From Pseudolabrys sp. FHR47 (GTDB lineage: Bacteria; Pseudomonadota; Alphaproteobacteria; Rhizobiales; Xanthobacteraceae): a stretch of 64,000 nt of DNA. Of this stretch, positions 7,686-15,846 are shown piece by piece. The notes below the pieces were generated by a model. That model worked only from the letters and a program-made list of their open reading frames with translations. It ran no database searches and was not told where the DNA came from. How positions within the stretch are numbered: position 1 is the stretch's first letter; each line of letters opens with the position of its first letter. The stretch is from positions 2,235,001 through 2,299,000 of the forward strand of contig NZ_CP039740.1 in NCBI RefSeq assembly GCF_005153485.1. Direction: 5' to 3'. The translations under genes were made by a program, and so were the position numbers.

Positions 7686-8969
7686 TTACTTCAGCCCCTG
7701 ATCGAGGTCGGCGATGATGTCGGCGACGTCTTCGATGCCGATCGACAAGCGCACCACGTCCGGCCCGGCGCCAGCGGCGATCTTTTGCTGGTCGGAGAGC
7801 TGGCGGTGCGTGGTCGAGGCCGGGTGAATGATCAGCGATTTGGTGTCGCCGATATTGGCGAGATGCGAGAACAGCTTCACGTTGGAGACGAGCTTGACGC
7901 CGGCCTCGTAGCCACCCTTGAGGCCGACGGTCATCACCGCGCCGCAGCCCTTCGGCACATACTTCTTGGCGAGCGCGTTGTACTTGTCGCCCGGCAGGCT
8001 GCCATAGCTGACCCACGCCACGCTCGGATGCTTCGACAGGAATTCGGCGACCGCGAGCGCGTTGTCGCAGTGGCGCTGCATGCGCAGCGGCAGCGTCTCG
8101 ATGCCAGTCGAAATCAGGAAGGCGTTGAACGGCGACAAGGCCGGCCCGAGATCGCGCAGGCCGAGCACGCGGCAGGCAATCGCGAAGGCGAAATTGCCGA
8201 AGGTCTCATGCAGCACGATGCCGGCATATTCCGGACGCGGCTCGCACAGCATCGGATACTTCTTGTCGCGCGACCAGTTGAAGGTGCCGGCATCGACGAT
8301 GATGCCGCCGATGGAGTTGCCATGGCCGCCGAGGAACTTGGTGAGCGAATGGACGACGATATCGGCGCCGAAGTCGATCGGCTTGCACAGATAGGGCGAG
8401 GCCAAGGTGTTATCGACGATGAACGGAATGCCGGCCTTGCGGGCGATGGCGCCGATCGGTTCGAGATCGGTCACGGTGCCGCCGGGATTGGCGATCGACT
8501 CGACGAAGATCGCCTTGGTCTTCGGCGAGATGGCGCGCTCGAAGGACGAGATATCGTCCGGATCAGCCCACACCACGTTCCAGCCGAAGCTCTTGAAGGC
8601 GTGGTTGAACTGGTTGATCGAGCCGCCATAGAGCTTCTTGGAGGCGATGAACTCGTCGCCCGGCATCAGCAACGTCTGCATGACGATGACCTGCGCGGCA
8701 TGGCCGGAGGCGACGGCGAGGGCGGCGGTGCCGCCTTCGAGCGCTGCGACGCGCTCCTCGAGCACGGCGCAGGTCGGATTGCCGATGCGGGTATAGATGT
8801 TGCCGAAGGCCTGCAGGCCGAACAGCGAGGCGGCGTGATCGACGTCGTCGAACACATAGGACGCGGTCTGGTAGATCGGCGTCGCCCGCGCGCCGGTGGT
8901 CGGATCGGGCTTGGCGCCGGCGTGGATGGCCAGCGTGTCAAATCCGGGGGTGCGTTCGGCGTCGGCCAT
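7686..8969 (-). CDS. metY: O-acetylhomoserine aminocarboxypropyltransferase (sulfhydrylase)
   Basis: A PLP-dependent Cys/Met-metabolism enzyme that makes homocysteine from O-acetylhomoserine and sulfide (direct sulfhydrylation). The protein is 427 residues, the usual length for MetY rather than the shorter MetB/MetZ. The Schiff-base lysine is Lys211 in HSLTKFLGGHGNSIGG; the N-terminal PIYQTASYVF and IYTRIGNPT segments are the cofactor-phosphate and subunit-contact motifs of the family. The start is at ATG 8969 (MADAERTPGFDTLAIHAG); 14 upstream in-frame codons are not conserved-looking. It is monocistronic. By eye I found no SAM-II riboswitch in its leader. Confidence 0.92.
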   Translation of the reverse strand: MADAERTPGFDTLAIHAGAKPDPTTGARATPIYQTASYVFDDVDHAASLFGLQAFGNIYTRIGNPTCAVLEERVAALEGGTAALAVASGHAAQVIVMQTLLMPGDEFIASKKLYGGSINQFNHAFKSFGWNVVWADPDDISSFERAISPKTKAIFVESIANPGGTVTDLEPIGAIARKAGIPFIVDNTLASPYLCKPIDFGADIVVHSLTKFLGGHGNSIGGIIVDAGTFNWSRDKKYPMLCEPRPEYAGIVLHETFGNFAFAIACRVLGLRDLGPALSPFNAFLISTGIETLPLRMQRHCDNALAVAEFLSKHPSVAWVSYGSLPGDKYNALAKKYVPKGCGAVMTVGLKGGYEAGVKLVSNVKLFSHLANIGDTKSLIIHPASTTHRQLSDQQKIAAGAGPDVVRLSIGIEDVADIIADLDQGLK

Positions 8970-9230
8970 GAATGTCTCCGTCACGTGAAAACGGGCGCTC
9001 CCGGCCCGCACAAGGTGGCCGGATTAAGAAGGGAGGTCGCTGTGCCGTCAAGTTGACGCGTTGTTTCAGGCCAGCAGTGCTCGGAAGTGGCATGGGGCTG
9101 GAATAAGTTCGCCCGTTACCCCCGCCAGACAGAACACCCGTTGCCCTCGCCGATTGCGGGAGCGCGCGTGCGAGATTGCGAATCTGCTATCGAAGGTAGT
9201 ACGGTAGTGTCAGGGTTGGGGGAGACGACG

Positions 9231-9734
9231 ATGATCCGTGCGATCTGGTTGGCGCTGGCGTGCGCCTTTTTGGCGGGTTGCGTGTCAACGTCGGCGCTCG
9301 AACCGCAAGGCGCGGCTCGCAGCGCGCAACAGGCTCGAATTTATCTGATCTTTCCCGATAGTTGGGCTGGGAAATTCGCTCGATACAATATCGAAATCGA
9401 CGACAAGCCCGTCGGGAAGTTGGCGGCCGGATCCTATATTTCGGTCGATCGGCCGGCTGGCCGGCACAAGATCGCTATCAAGTGGCTTATTTCTGTCGCC
9501 GACGTCGCGCACGAATTTCATGCGGTAGCTGGCCGCAACTATTACTTTGTCTTCAACATCAAATCATCGACTTCGGCTGTCGTAAGCGGCGGTTTTGTCA
9601 TGGCGATTCCCATGCCTGGTACATCCGTGGGGCGGCCGGTTACCGAACGAAACTCGATGGCCGGAGTCTATATAAGCCAGCTGGATGATGCGGCCGGACA
9701 AGCGATTCTGGCGCAGCTGACGAAGCCGCAATAG
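9231..9734 (+). CDS. DUF2846 lipoprotein
   Basis: A 167-residue lipoprotein: the signal peptide ends in a clear lipobox Leu-Ala-Gly-Cys with the lipidated Cys at position 17. The mature part fits DUF2846, with ARIYLIF, a short-strand segment containing IDDKPVGKLAAGSYI (about residues 57-71), DRPAGRHKI and AGRNYYFVF. These proteins are small envelope beta-sandwiches of unknown role. The start at 9231 follows a GGGGGAGA ribosome-binding site and is the only one that leaves a proper signal peptide; the in-frame ATG at 9087 would bury it. It is a single-gene unit. Confidence 0.8.
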   Translation: MIRAIWLALACAFLAGCVSTSALEPQGAARSAQQARIYLIFPDSWAGKFARYNIEIDDKPVGKLAAGSYISVDRPAGRHKIAIKWLISVADVAHEFHAVAGRNYYFVFNIKSSTSAVVSGGFVMAIPMPGTSVGRPVTERNSMAGVYISQLDDAAGQAILAQLTKPQ

Positions 9735-9759
9735 GCTTCATTTTTGCCGTGCTGCGGTA

Positions 9760-10314
9760 TCAGGTGTCTTTCTTCCCGCCCGCTTCACCGAGCCCCATGC
9801 GCTGGAAGCCGCCGCCGAGGTTCTGCGCGCGCTTGTTCGACAGAGTGCGCGAGTTGATGCCCATCCAGGAGATCTCGGAGGAGAGGCGGCCGTATTCGAT
9901 CTTGGGGCAGCGGTTCATCACCACCTTGAGGCCCTCGGCCTCGGCCAAAGCCGCCGCCTCATCATTACGAATGGTGAGCTGCATCCAGATCACCTGCGGC
10001 TTCGGCGTTAGCTTGAGCGCTTCCTCGACGATCGGCACGACGAACTGCGGCGCGCGGAAGATGTCGACCATGTCGATCGGCTCCGGTACGTCGGCGAGCG
10101 TCGCGTAGCACCTCTGGCCGAGGAATTCCTTGCCGGCATGGCCCGGATTGATCGGGATGACCTTGAAGCCGCGCTCGAGGAGATACTTGAATACGAAATA
10201 GCTCGGCCGCACTGTGTTCGGCGAAAAGCCGACCATGGCGATGGTCTTCACGGTGTTGAGAATCCCGCGGATGTAGGCGTCGGGGTAGGAGTCGTGGTTC
10301 ATTGTCGGATTCAT
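9760..10314 (-). CDS. CoA-binding domain protein (YccU-like)
   Basis: A 184-residue protein made of one Rossmann-type CoA_binding_2 domain. TIAMVGFSPNTVRPS (about residues 24-38) is the nucleotide-binding loop, GFKVIPINPGHAGKEFLGQ the second strand-turn, and VIWMQLTIRNDEAAALAEAEGLKVVMNRCPKIE the C-terminal half with the conserved Cys-Pro. Family members bind CoA and their reaction is unknown. The start is uncertain between ATG 10314 and ATG 10302. It lies 11 bases after the PPOX-like gene on the same strand, suggesting a two-gene operon. Confidence 0.85.
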   Translation of the reverse strand: MNPTMNHDSYPDAYIRGILNTVKTIAMVGFSPNTVRPSYFVFKYLLERGFKVIPINPGHAGKEFLGQRCYATLADVPEPIDMVDIFRAPQFVVPIVEEALKLTPKPQVIWMQLTIRNDEAAALAEAEGLKVVMNRCPKIEYGRLSSEISWMGINSRTLSNKRAQNLGGGFQRMGLGEAGGKKDT

Positions 10315-10325
10315 GGCCTCGATGC

Positions 10326-10946
10326 TTAGCCGTTTTCGCGGCCTACCGCCAACAGCGCTCTCAGCCGCGCGTTTTCGGCCTCCAGCTCGGCGATCTTGCG
10401 CGTGACGCCGCCCATCGCTTCGGCAATTTCCGCTTCCGTGAAGCGGGTGACAATGTGCTGCGAGCAGTTCACGTCCCAGGCCTCTATCGTGAACAAGATC
10501 GCGCGCTCGGGCTTGGCCTTGTAACCCGCGTCGAACAGCTTTTCGACCAGCGCGGCATCGTTCTCGACGACGCGGGCGCGGCCCCACAATTTGATGCGCT
10601 GGCGGCGCGCCGGATCGAGCAGGAACAAATAAGCGCGGTCGTTCTCGGACAGATTGGCGAGCGTGATGTACTGGCGGTTGCCGCGATAATCCGCAAAGCC
10701 CAAAGTCTTTTCGTCGATGACCTTGATGAAGCCTTTCGGCCCGCCGCGATGCTGGATATAGGGCGCGCCGTCCTTGGTGGCGGTGGCGAGAAACGCCGTG
10801 TCCTGCTCGGCGATAAAGGCCGCAAGCTCCGACGTCACTTTGTCGGGAAAGCCTTCGGCGACGCGCTGCGCATAGGCTCGCGCCGAGCCGCGCTCGGCCT
10901 GTGCCGCCTGAACGGCCGGGGTGAAGACGATGGATGCGTTTGACAT
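10326..10946 (-). CDS. Pyridoxamine 5'-phosphate oxidase-like FMN-binding protein
   Basis: A 206-residue split-barrel flavoprotein of the PNPOx-like superfamily. DTAFLATATKDGAPYIQHRGG (about residues 49-69, written here in part) and LGFADYRGNRQYITLANL are the typical FMN-contact strands, and RIKLWGRARVV the later strand. It is not PdxH: the pyridoxine-binding C-terminus is missing and replaced by a charged helix (IAELEAENARLRALL), a possible short coiled coil. Substrate unknown. The start is at ATG 10946 (MSNASIVF). It is first in a probable operon with the CoA-binding gene. Confidence 0.8.
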   Translation of the reverse strand: MSNASIVFTPAVQAAQAERGSARAYAQRVAEGFPDKVTSELAAFIAEQDTAFLATATKDGAPYIQHRGGPKGFIKVIDEKTLGFADYRGNRQYITLANLSENDRAYLFLLDPARRQRIKLWGRARVVENDAALVEKLFDAGYKAKPERAILFTIEAWDVNCSQHIVTRFTEAEIAEAMGGVTRKIAELEAENARLRALLAVGRENG

Positions 10947-11042
10947 GGCAGGGCCGCCCTCCGGTCGCGCAAGGGTGCCATAGTTAGGCACGAGAAGCGG
11001 TGACGCAAAGGGCGGCCCGGATCAAGCCGCCGTGAACGGCGG

Positions 11043-11267
11043 TTACTTCTTCGCCTCGGCAACGACCTTCTTGCAGGCGCCCGAGAGCTTGTCGTTGTTC
11101 TTGGCGAGACAGGCGAGCACGCGGCCGCCGCCCGGCATGGTGCCCTTGCAGAACTGGTCGTAGTCGCTCTTGCAGGCGGCGCGCTGTTCGGCGCTGAATT
11201 CCTGCGCGGAAGCCGCGGAGACGGCGGCGAGCATGGCGAACGAAGCGACGGCGATACGGATCATCAT
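11043..11267 (-). CDS. Small secreted cysteine-rich protein
   Basis: A 74-residue protein with a signal peptide (cleavage after ASA, before Gln) and a mature domain of about 52 residues carrying four cysteines spaced C-x7-C-x12-C-x11-C, suited to two disulfide bonds. The DYDQFCKGTMPGGGRVLACL segment looks like a single GLG1-type cysteine-rich repeat, common as small periplasmic proteins in Rhizobiales; function unknown. The start may be ATG 11267 or the adjacent ATG 11264; a GGGAAG site precedes both. It lies 13 bases after the crotonase gene and is probably cotranscribed with it. Confidence 0.75.
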   Translation of the reverse strand: MMIRIAVASFAMLAAVSAASAQEFSAEQRAACKSDYDQFCKGTMPGGGRVLACLAKNNDKLSGACKKVVAEAKK

Positions 11268-11280
11268 TTGTCTTCCCAAA

Positions 11281-12099
11281 TTACTTGTCTTGCCACGTCG
11301 GCGTGCGCTTCTCGATAAAGGCGCAGATGCCTTCTTCGGCGTCGCGCGCCATCATGTTCTCGGTCATGACCTCGGAAGCGTAGGAATAGGCCGCCGACAA
11401 GCTCATCTCGGCCTGGCGATAGAAGGCTTCCTTGCCGACCTTCAGTGTGTAGGCCGATTTCGCCGCGATCTTCTTCGCCAGCGCGATGGCCTCGGCGCGC
11501 TCTTGGCCGACGGGCACGACGCGATTGACGAGGCCGATCTGCGCCGCGCGTTCGGCCGATACCATGTCGCCGGTGAGCAGCATTTCCATGGCGTGCTTGC
11601 GCGAGACGTTGCGGGAGAGGGCGACCATCGGCGTCGAACAGAAAAGGCCGATATCGACACCAGGCGTGGCGAACTTCGCGGCGTCCGACGCGATAGCAAG
11701 ATCGCAGCTCGCAACGAGTTGACAACCGGCCGCGGTGGCGACGCCCTGCACGGCGGCGACGACCGGTTTCGGCAGATGGACGATCTGCTGCATCATGGCG
11801 CTGCAGATGGTCATGAGCTGGTGGAAGTAGGCGCGGCCGCCGTCGGGATCGCTACGGCGCGCGGTGAGTTCTTTCAGGTCGTGACCGGCGCAGAAGCCGG
11901 GACCGTTGGCGGCGAGCACGACGGCGCGGATCGAGGCGTCGGCGGCAATGGCCGTCCAGGCTTCCGACAGCGCGATCAGCAAACCTTCGGACAGCGAGTT
12001 TCGCGCCTGCGGCCGGTTGAGCGTGAGGATCGCAACCGGGCCGTCGCGCTCGATCAGCAGGACGGTCCTGTCGATATCACGGGCGGTTTCGAGGTTCAT
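11281..12099 (-). CDS. Enoyl-CoA hydratase/isomerase family protein (ECHDC3-like)
   Basis: A 272-residue crotonase-fold enzyme. Oxyanion-hole segments are FCAGHDLKEL (about residues 69-78) and AVQGVATAAGCQLVASCDLA (about 115-134). The HDLKEL and TPGVDIGLFCSTP features are those of the ECHDC3-like subgroup, whose substrate is unsettled. The usual hydratase Glu in the second loop is replaced by a GVDIGLFC context, so hydratase activity cannot be assumed. It differs clearly from the crotonase at 6056-6838. Followed immediately by the small Cys-rich gene. Confidence 0.85.
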   Translation of the reverse strand: MNLETARDIDRTVLLIERDGPVAILTLNRPQARNSLSEGLLIALSEAWTAIAADASIRAVVLAANGPGFCAGHDLKELTARRSDPDGGRAYFHQLMTICSAMMQQIVHLPKPVVAAVQGVATAAGCQLVASCDLAIASDAAKFATPGVDIGLFCSTPMVALSRNVSRKHAMEMLLTGDMVSAERAAQIGLVNRVVPVGQERAEAIALAKKIAAKSAYTLKVGKEAFYRQAEMSLSAAYSYASEVMTENMMARDAEEGICAFIEKRTPTWQDK

Positions 12100-12216
12100 G
12101 CGCGGTGTTTCCCCGGGGCGGAAGCGGGCGTACCATAGTCCCGGACGCCGAACCTGCAAAGCGGCGGAACGGCCGTGGCGGCGCTGGCGTTGGGTTCCGA
12201 AACAGGAGCGCGCACC

Positions 12217-12546
12217 ATGTCGAAAAAGATCCGCAAGGTTTCGCACCCGCGGCGGCGCAAGACGAAGACGCGCAGCAGCCGGCGCTGGTCGCAGCGCGTC
12301 ACGGAGAAGAGCGATGCGCTGACGCTCGAGGAGGGTGTGTTCAAGAAACCGACGCCGCGCCAGATCGCGCTGTCGTTGAAACGTTCTGCCGATCGCAGCA
12401 AGCGCCGCAAGGCCGATCCTTATCGCTCGGCGATGTCGATGCTGACCTTCTACATCAACCGCGCCGGCAAGGGGCTGTCCAAGAGTCGCAAGCAGAAGCT
12501 CGAGAAGGCCAAGGACGAGCTGAGGGAGGTTTATGGGAAGACGTGA
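12217..12546 (+). CDS. DUF3175 protein
   Basis: A 109-residue very basic protein. After an Arg/Lys-rich N-terminus it contains the DUF3175 core: WSQRVTEKSDALTLEEGVF, then IALSLKRSADRSKRRKADPYRSAMSMLTFYINRAGKGL (given here only as landmarks WSQ, SLKRSA, SAMSMLTFYINRAG). Function is unknown; its charge suggests nucleic-acid binding, an inference only. ATG 12217 follows an AGGAG site. It is divergent from the crotonase gene and ends just before dispersed repeat copy B. Confidence 0.82.
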   Translation: MSKKIRKVSHPRRRKTKTRSSRRWSQRVTEKSDALTLEEGVFKKPTPRQIALSLKRSADRSKRRKADPYRSAMSMLTFYINRAGKGLSKSRKQKLEKAKDELREVYGKT

Positions 12547-12553
12547 TCTCTCT

Positions 12554-12640
12554 CCGTTCGTCCCCGCGAAAGCGGGGACCCAGTCTTGCGGCATACCGAA
12601 TATACCCTGGGCCCCCGTTTCGCGGGGGCGAACGGTTTGT
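12554..12640. repeat. Dispersed palindromic repeat, copy B
   Basis: The first 30 bases are identical to copy A (7544-7573), including the GAAA-capped hairpin of TCCCCGC and GCGGGGA. The element closes with GGGCCCCCGTTTCGCGGGGGCGAACGG-type sequence, here 12610-12635, which forms a second hairpin and an inverted end to the opening CCGTTCG. It lies between the DUF3175 gene and the thioesterase gene. Confidence 0.75.
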
Positions 12641-12717
12641 AGCGTTCGCTTGAGCTACGTCGTCGGCCCTTCTAAGACTGCCTGCCGGCAAAGACCGGAC
12701 GTCAAGGAGGGCAAAGC

Positions 12718-13149
12718 ATGCGCGCGTCGGTGATGACGATCGAGGAGATGGCGGCGCTGCTGGGACGAGAGTTTCCGCAGGCCTTTTATCCCGGCTGCGG
12801 CTTGACCATCGAGCGCGCCAATTACGGCGACGTGCGCATCCGCAAGGCCTTTCATGAGGACCATCTGCGCCCCGGCGGCACGGTGTCCGGCCCGACCATG
12901 ATGGAGCTGGCCGATTTCGCCATGTATGTCGCGGTGTTCTCGGCCGTGGGTCCGCAGCCTTTGGCGGTGACCACCAACCTCAACATCAATTTCCTGCGCA
13001 AGCCGGCCGCCGCCGACCTGATCGCAGAGGCGCGGCTGATGAAGGTCGGCAAAAGGCTGGCGGTCGGGGAGGTGAGCCTCTATTCGGACGGCGAATCCGA
13101 TCAGGTGGCCCATGTCACCTCGACCTATTCGCTCCCGGTCCAGAAGTGA
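12718..13149 (+). CDS. PaaI-family hotdog-fold thioesterase
   Basis: A 143-residue hotdog-fold protein. The active-site helix segment GGTVSGPTMMELADFAMYVA (about residues 53-72) carries the Asp/Glu expected in PaaI-type acyl-CoA thioesterases, and TTNLNINFLRKPAAADL is the central strand that contacts the acyl chain. Substrate unknown. A strong AAGGAGGG ribosome-binding site lies about 9 bases before ATG 12718. It stands upstream of rplM on the same strand, but 168 AT-rich bases separate them, so rplM probably has its own promoter. Confidence 0.87.
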   Translation: MRASVMTIEEMAALLGREFPQAFYPGCGLTIERANYGDVRIRKAFHEDHLRPGGTVSGPTMMELADFAMYVAVFSAVGPQPLAVTTNLNINFLRKPAAADLIAEARLMKVGKRLAVGEVSLYSDGESDQVAHVTSTYSLPVQK

Positions 13150-13164
13150 TTAGGCGCTGGTAGT

Positions 13165-13210
13165 GATATACCAATCTTATAAGATATTGAAATATATAGA
13201 CTAATATTCG
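13165..13210 (+). promoter_or_regulatory. AT-rich promoter region of rplM-rpsI
   Basis: A sharply AT-rich island just upstream of the ribosomal-protein operon, containing a perfect 12-base palindrome ATCTTATAAGAT (13174-13185) and overlapping TATA-like hexamers at 13189-13206. Its position suggests promoter and upstream-element function. Exact -35/-10 boxes cannot be fixed by eye. Confidence 0.45.
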
Positions 13211-13317
13211 CCAGATGGCGTTGACGGGGCGCGGCGGCTCGTCTACATACCCGCCCACGCTGGCGCGGTTCGTTTCCGCGCCTTTTTCCTTGGATTTTCC
13301 ACTCTTCGGGATTTGTC

Positions 13318-13785
13318 ATGAAGACCACCCAGTCGGTCAAAAGCGCCGACGTCGAGAAGAAGTGGCTGCTGATCGACGCCTCCGGGCTCATCGTCGGCCG
13401 TCTTGCCTCGATCGTCGCCATGCGCCTGCGCGGCAAGCACAAGCCGAGCTACACCCCGCATATCGATGATGGCGACAACGTCATCATCATCAACGCCGCC
13501 AAGGTCGTGCTGACCGGTCGCAAGCGCGACCAGAAGGTCTACCACCACCACACCGGCTATATCGGCGGCATCAAGGAACGGTCTGCCAAGCAGATCATGG
13601 ACGGCAAGTTCCCCGAGCGCATCGTCGAGAAGGCCGTGCAGCGCATGCTGCCGCGCGGGCCGCTTGGCCGCGTGCAGTTCGGCAATCTGCGCGTCTATCC
13701 GGGCGCCGAGCATCCGCATGAAGCGCAGAAGCCCGAAGTGGTCGATGTCGCCGCGATGAACCGCAAGAACGTGAGGAGTGCCTGA
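13318..13785 (+). CDS. rplM: 50S ribosomal protein L13
   Basis: A 155-residue early-assembly protein of the large ribosomal subunit that contacts 23S rRNA. Family landmarks are clear: [21 protein letters not shown] at the N-terminus (first half shown), [30 protein letters not shown] and [31 protein letters not shown]. Length is that of alphaproteobacterial L13. It forms the conserved rplM-rpsI operon; the next gene starts two bases after its stop. Confidence 0.98.
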   Translation: MKTTQSVKSADVEKKWLLIDASGLIVGRLASIVAMRLRGKHKPSYTPHIDDGDNVIIINAAKVVLTGRKRDQKVYHHHTGYIGGIKERSAKQIMDGKFPERIVEKAVQRMLPRGPLGRVQFGNLRVYPGAEHPHEAQKPEVVDVAAMNRKNVRSA

Positions 13786-13787
13786 TC

Positions 13788-14264
13788 GTGGCCGAGACCG
13801 TACAGTCAATGGAAGGCCTGTCGCAGCTCAAGACCGCGGCGCCCGATGCTCCCCGTTATGAGAAGAAGGTCGACAAGCAGGGCCGCGCCTATGCCACCGG
13901 CAAGCGCAAGAACGCCGTCGCCCGCGTCTGGATCAAGCCGGGCTCCGGCAAGATCACCGTCAACACCCGCACCATCGAGGCGTTCTTCGCGCGTCCGGTG
14001 CTGCGCATGATGATCCAGCAGCCGCTGGTCGCCGCCAACCGCGCCACCCAGTTCGATGTGGTCTGCACCGTGTCGGGTGGCGGTCTGTCGGGCCAGGCCG
14101 GCGCCGTGCGTCACGGCATCGCCAAGGCGATGACCTACTTCGAACCGGATCTGCGCAGCGTGCTCAAGCGCGGCGGCTTCCTCACCCGCGACAGCCGCGT
14201 GGTCGAGCGCAAGAAGTACGGCAAGGCCAAGGCCCGCCGTTCGTTCCAGTTCTCGAAGCGCTAA
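13788..14264 (+). CDS. rpsI: 30S ribosomal protein S9
   Basis: A 158-residue S9 whose C-terminal basic tail ends [11 protein letters not shown], the segment that reaches toward the P-site t[25 protein letters not shown] is the domain-opening signature (first part: [14 protein letters not shown]). An N-terminal extension of about 35 residues is usual in Alphaproteobacteria. The start is GTG, two bases after the rplM stop (TGATCGTG), with GAGGAG upstream. A strong terminator follows. Confidence 0.98.
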   Translation: MAETVQSMEGLSQLKTAAPDAPRYEKKVDKQGRAYATGKRKNAVARVWIKPGSGKITVNTRTIEAFFARPVLRMMIQQPLVAANRATQFDVVCTVSGGGLSGQAGAVRHGIAKAMTYFEPDLRSVLKRGGFLTRDSRVVERKKYGKAKARRSFQFSKR

Positions 14265-14288
14265 TAAAAGACGCCTTCGAACAATTCC

Positions 14289-14318
14289 AAAGAGCGCGCT
14301 TCGGCGCGCTCTTTTCTT
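14289..14318 (+). terminator. Rho-independent terminator of rplM-rpsI
   Basis: A perfect stem GAGCGCGC / GCGCGCTC capped by TTCG, flanked by AAA on the left and TTTTCTTTT on the right, about 25 bases after the rpsI stop. Confidence 0.9.
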
Positions 14319-14461
14319 TTGGAATGGCCGACAAGCGATGCCATGCATTCTTGTAAATGCGTTTACTTGTCGGCAATGCTGCCGCGCACAAAAGTCGCGT
14401 CGGTAACTCACCGCCAATACTCGACTGCCTACATTCCGGACGGGCGGGCGCGGTGGAATTC

Positions 14462-15688
14462 ATGCGGTTGGATATTCCGACATTGGCGATGGTGACGGTG
14501 TTCGTCACGGCGCTGCTCGGCGGCTTGCTGGTCTTTGCCGGGCTGCAGAACCGCGCCGTTCGCGCGCTCATGACCTGGGGCGGGGCCTTCCTGCTGTGTG
14601 CGCTCGGTGTGGCGCTGGTCGCCGTGCGTGGCATGGTGCCGGACTGGATTTCGATACAATTCGCGAATGTGGCGGTGCTGATCGGTCTGGGGCTGGTGTG
14701 GGTCGGCGCGCGTCAGTTCGATGGCCGCGAAACGCGTGTGGCGATGGTGGCCGTAGCGCCGCTGATCTGGATCGCGGCCTGCGCCGTTCCGGACATCCGC
14801 GCCGACATCAATTTGCGGACGGTCACGGTAACGACCCTGTCGGGACTTGTGGCCTTTGCCGCGGCGTACGAGGTCTGGCGTGGCCGGTCCGAGCCGCTGA
14901 TGTCGCGGTGGCCGACGGCCATCACACTGTTCGTGTACGGTGCGATCATGATTGCCCGGGCACCCGTTACGCTGATGGTGCCGCAGCCGGCCGGCGAGTA
15001 TCAGTTCACCGCCAGCGTCTTCTATCCGCTGCTGTCCTTCGCCACTTTGCTGTTCTCGGTGGTGATCGCCTTTCTGCTGCTCAACATGACCAAGGAGCGC
15101 ACCGAGCTTCGGCATAAGACCGCAGCGCTGGTCGATCCACTGACGGGCGTACCCAATCGCCGTGCCTTCCTCGCCGGCGCCGAGCAGATGGCGGCCGATC
15201 CGCGGGCCGACGGCACGGCATTGGCCGTCATGCTGTTCGACCTCGATCACTTCAAGTCCATCAATGATCGGCTCGGCCACGCGGCCGGCGATGCGGTCTT
15301 GATGAACTTTGCGGCCACGGCAGTGCGGTCGTTTGGCGACGGTGTTCTGTTCGGCCGCATCGGCGGCGAGGAGTTCGGCGCGATCATGCGCGTGTCGAAT
15401 CTTGGCGAGGCCCTCGCTATCGCCGAGCAGGTGCGCCGGGCGTTTGCGGTAACCGACCTGGCGGGCGACATCGTGCCGACGGTCAGCATCGGCGTGGCAC
15501 TTGAGAACGAGACCACAATGACACTGGCCGCGCTCATGGCGGCCGCCGACCGCGCGCTCTATCGCGCCAAGGCGAAGGGCCGTAACCGGGTGGCGAGCGC
15601 GATGACGTCGGAGGATGGCGCAAGCATCGCGTCCGCGGACGGCGTTCTGGAGCGCCGTGAGTGGCGCAAGCTGCCGGCAACGGCCTGA
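14462..15688 (+). CDS. Membrane-bound GGDEF diguanylate cyclase (first of two)
   Basis: With the start at ATG 14462 the protein is 408 residues: about six membrane helices in the first 200 residues, a short helical linker, then a GGDEF domain. The active-site motif is RIGGEEFGAI near residues 298-307, with FDLDHFKSINDRLGHAAGD as the metal/GTP-binding segment, so it should make cyclic di-GMP. The product-inhibition (I-site) RxxD is not at its expected place five residues before GGEEF; the loop reads GDGVLFGRI. The start is not secure: an upstream in-frame ATG (14357) and a GTG nine bases before also exist. It is a paralogue of the next gene. Confidence 0.85.
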   Translation: MRLDIPTLAMVTVFVTALLGGLLVFAGLQNRAVRALMTWGGAFLLCALGVALVAVRGMVPDWISIQFANVAVLIGLGLVWVGARQFDGRETRVAMVAVAPLIWIAACAVPDIRADINLRTVTVTTLSGLVAFAAAYEVWRGRSEPLMSRWPTAITLFVYGAIMIARAPVTLMVPQPAGEYQFTASVFYPLLSFATLLFSVVIAFLLLNMTKERTELRHKTAALVDPLTGVPNRRAFLAGAEQMAADPRADGTALAVMLFDLDHFKSINDRLGHAAGDAVLMNFAATAVRSFGDGVLFGRIGGEEFGAIMRVSNLGEALAIAEQVRRAFAVTDLAGDIVPTVSIGVALENETTMTLAALMAAADRALYRAKAKGRNRVASAMTSEDGASIASADGVLERREWRKLPATA

Positions 15689-15846
15689 GGCGGTCGTCTG
15701 CACCGCTCCTGACAAAGCCCGCCATCGGCGGATTTTTACATTTTATTTGAGGTGAATTCGAACCGCTGTTGCCTCAAAGGGCGGCGGCTCCTTCAAAGCT
15801 TTCGCATCATTTCAAACGTTATCATCCATAAAGGTTGAAAATATGA

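Noticed and set aside
8970..9120. SAM-II riboswitch upstream of metY
   Set aside because: Such switches precede Met genes in Alphaproteobacteria, so I looked for the pseudoknot consensus, but the conserved loop and A-rich segments are not present.
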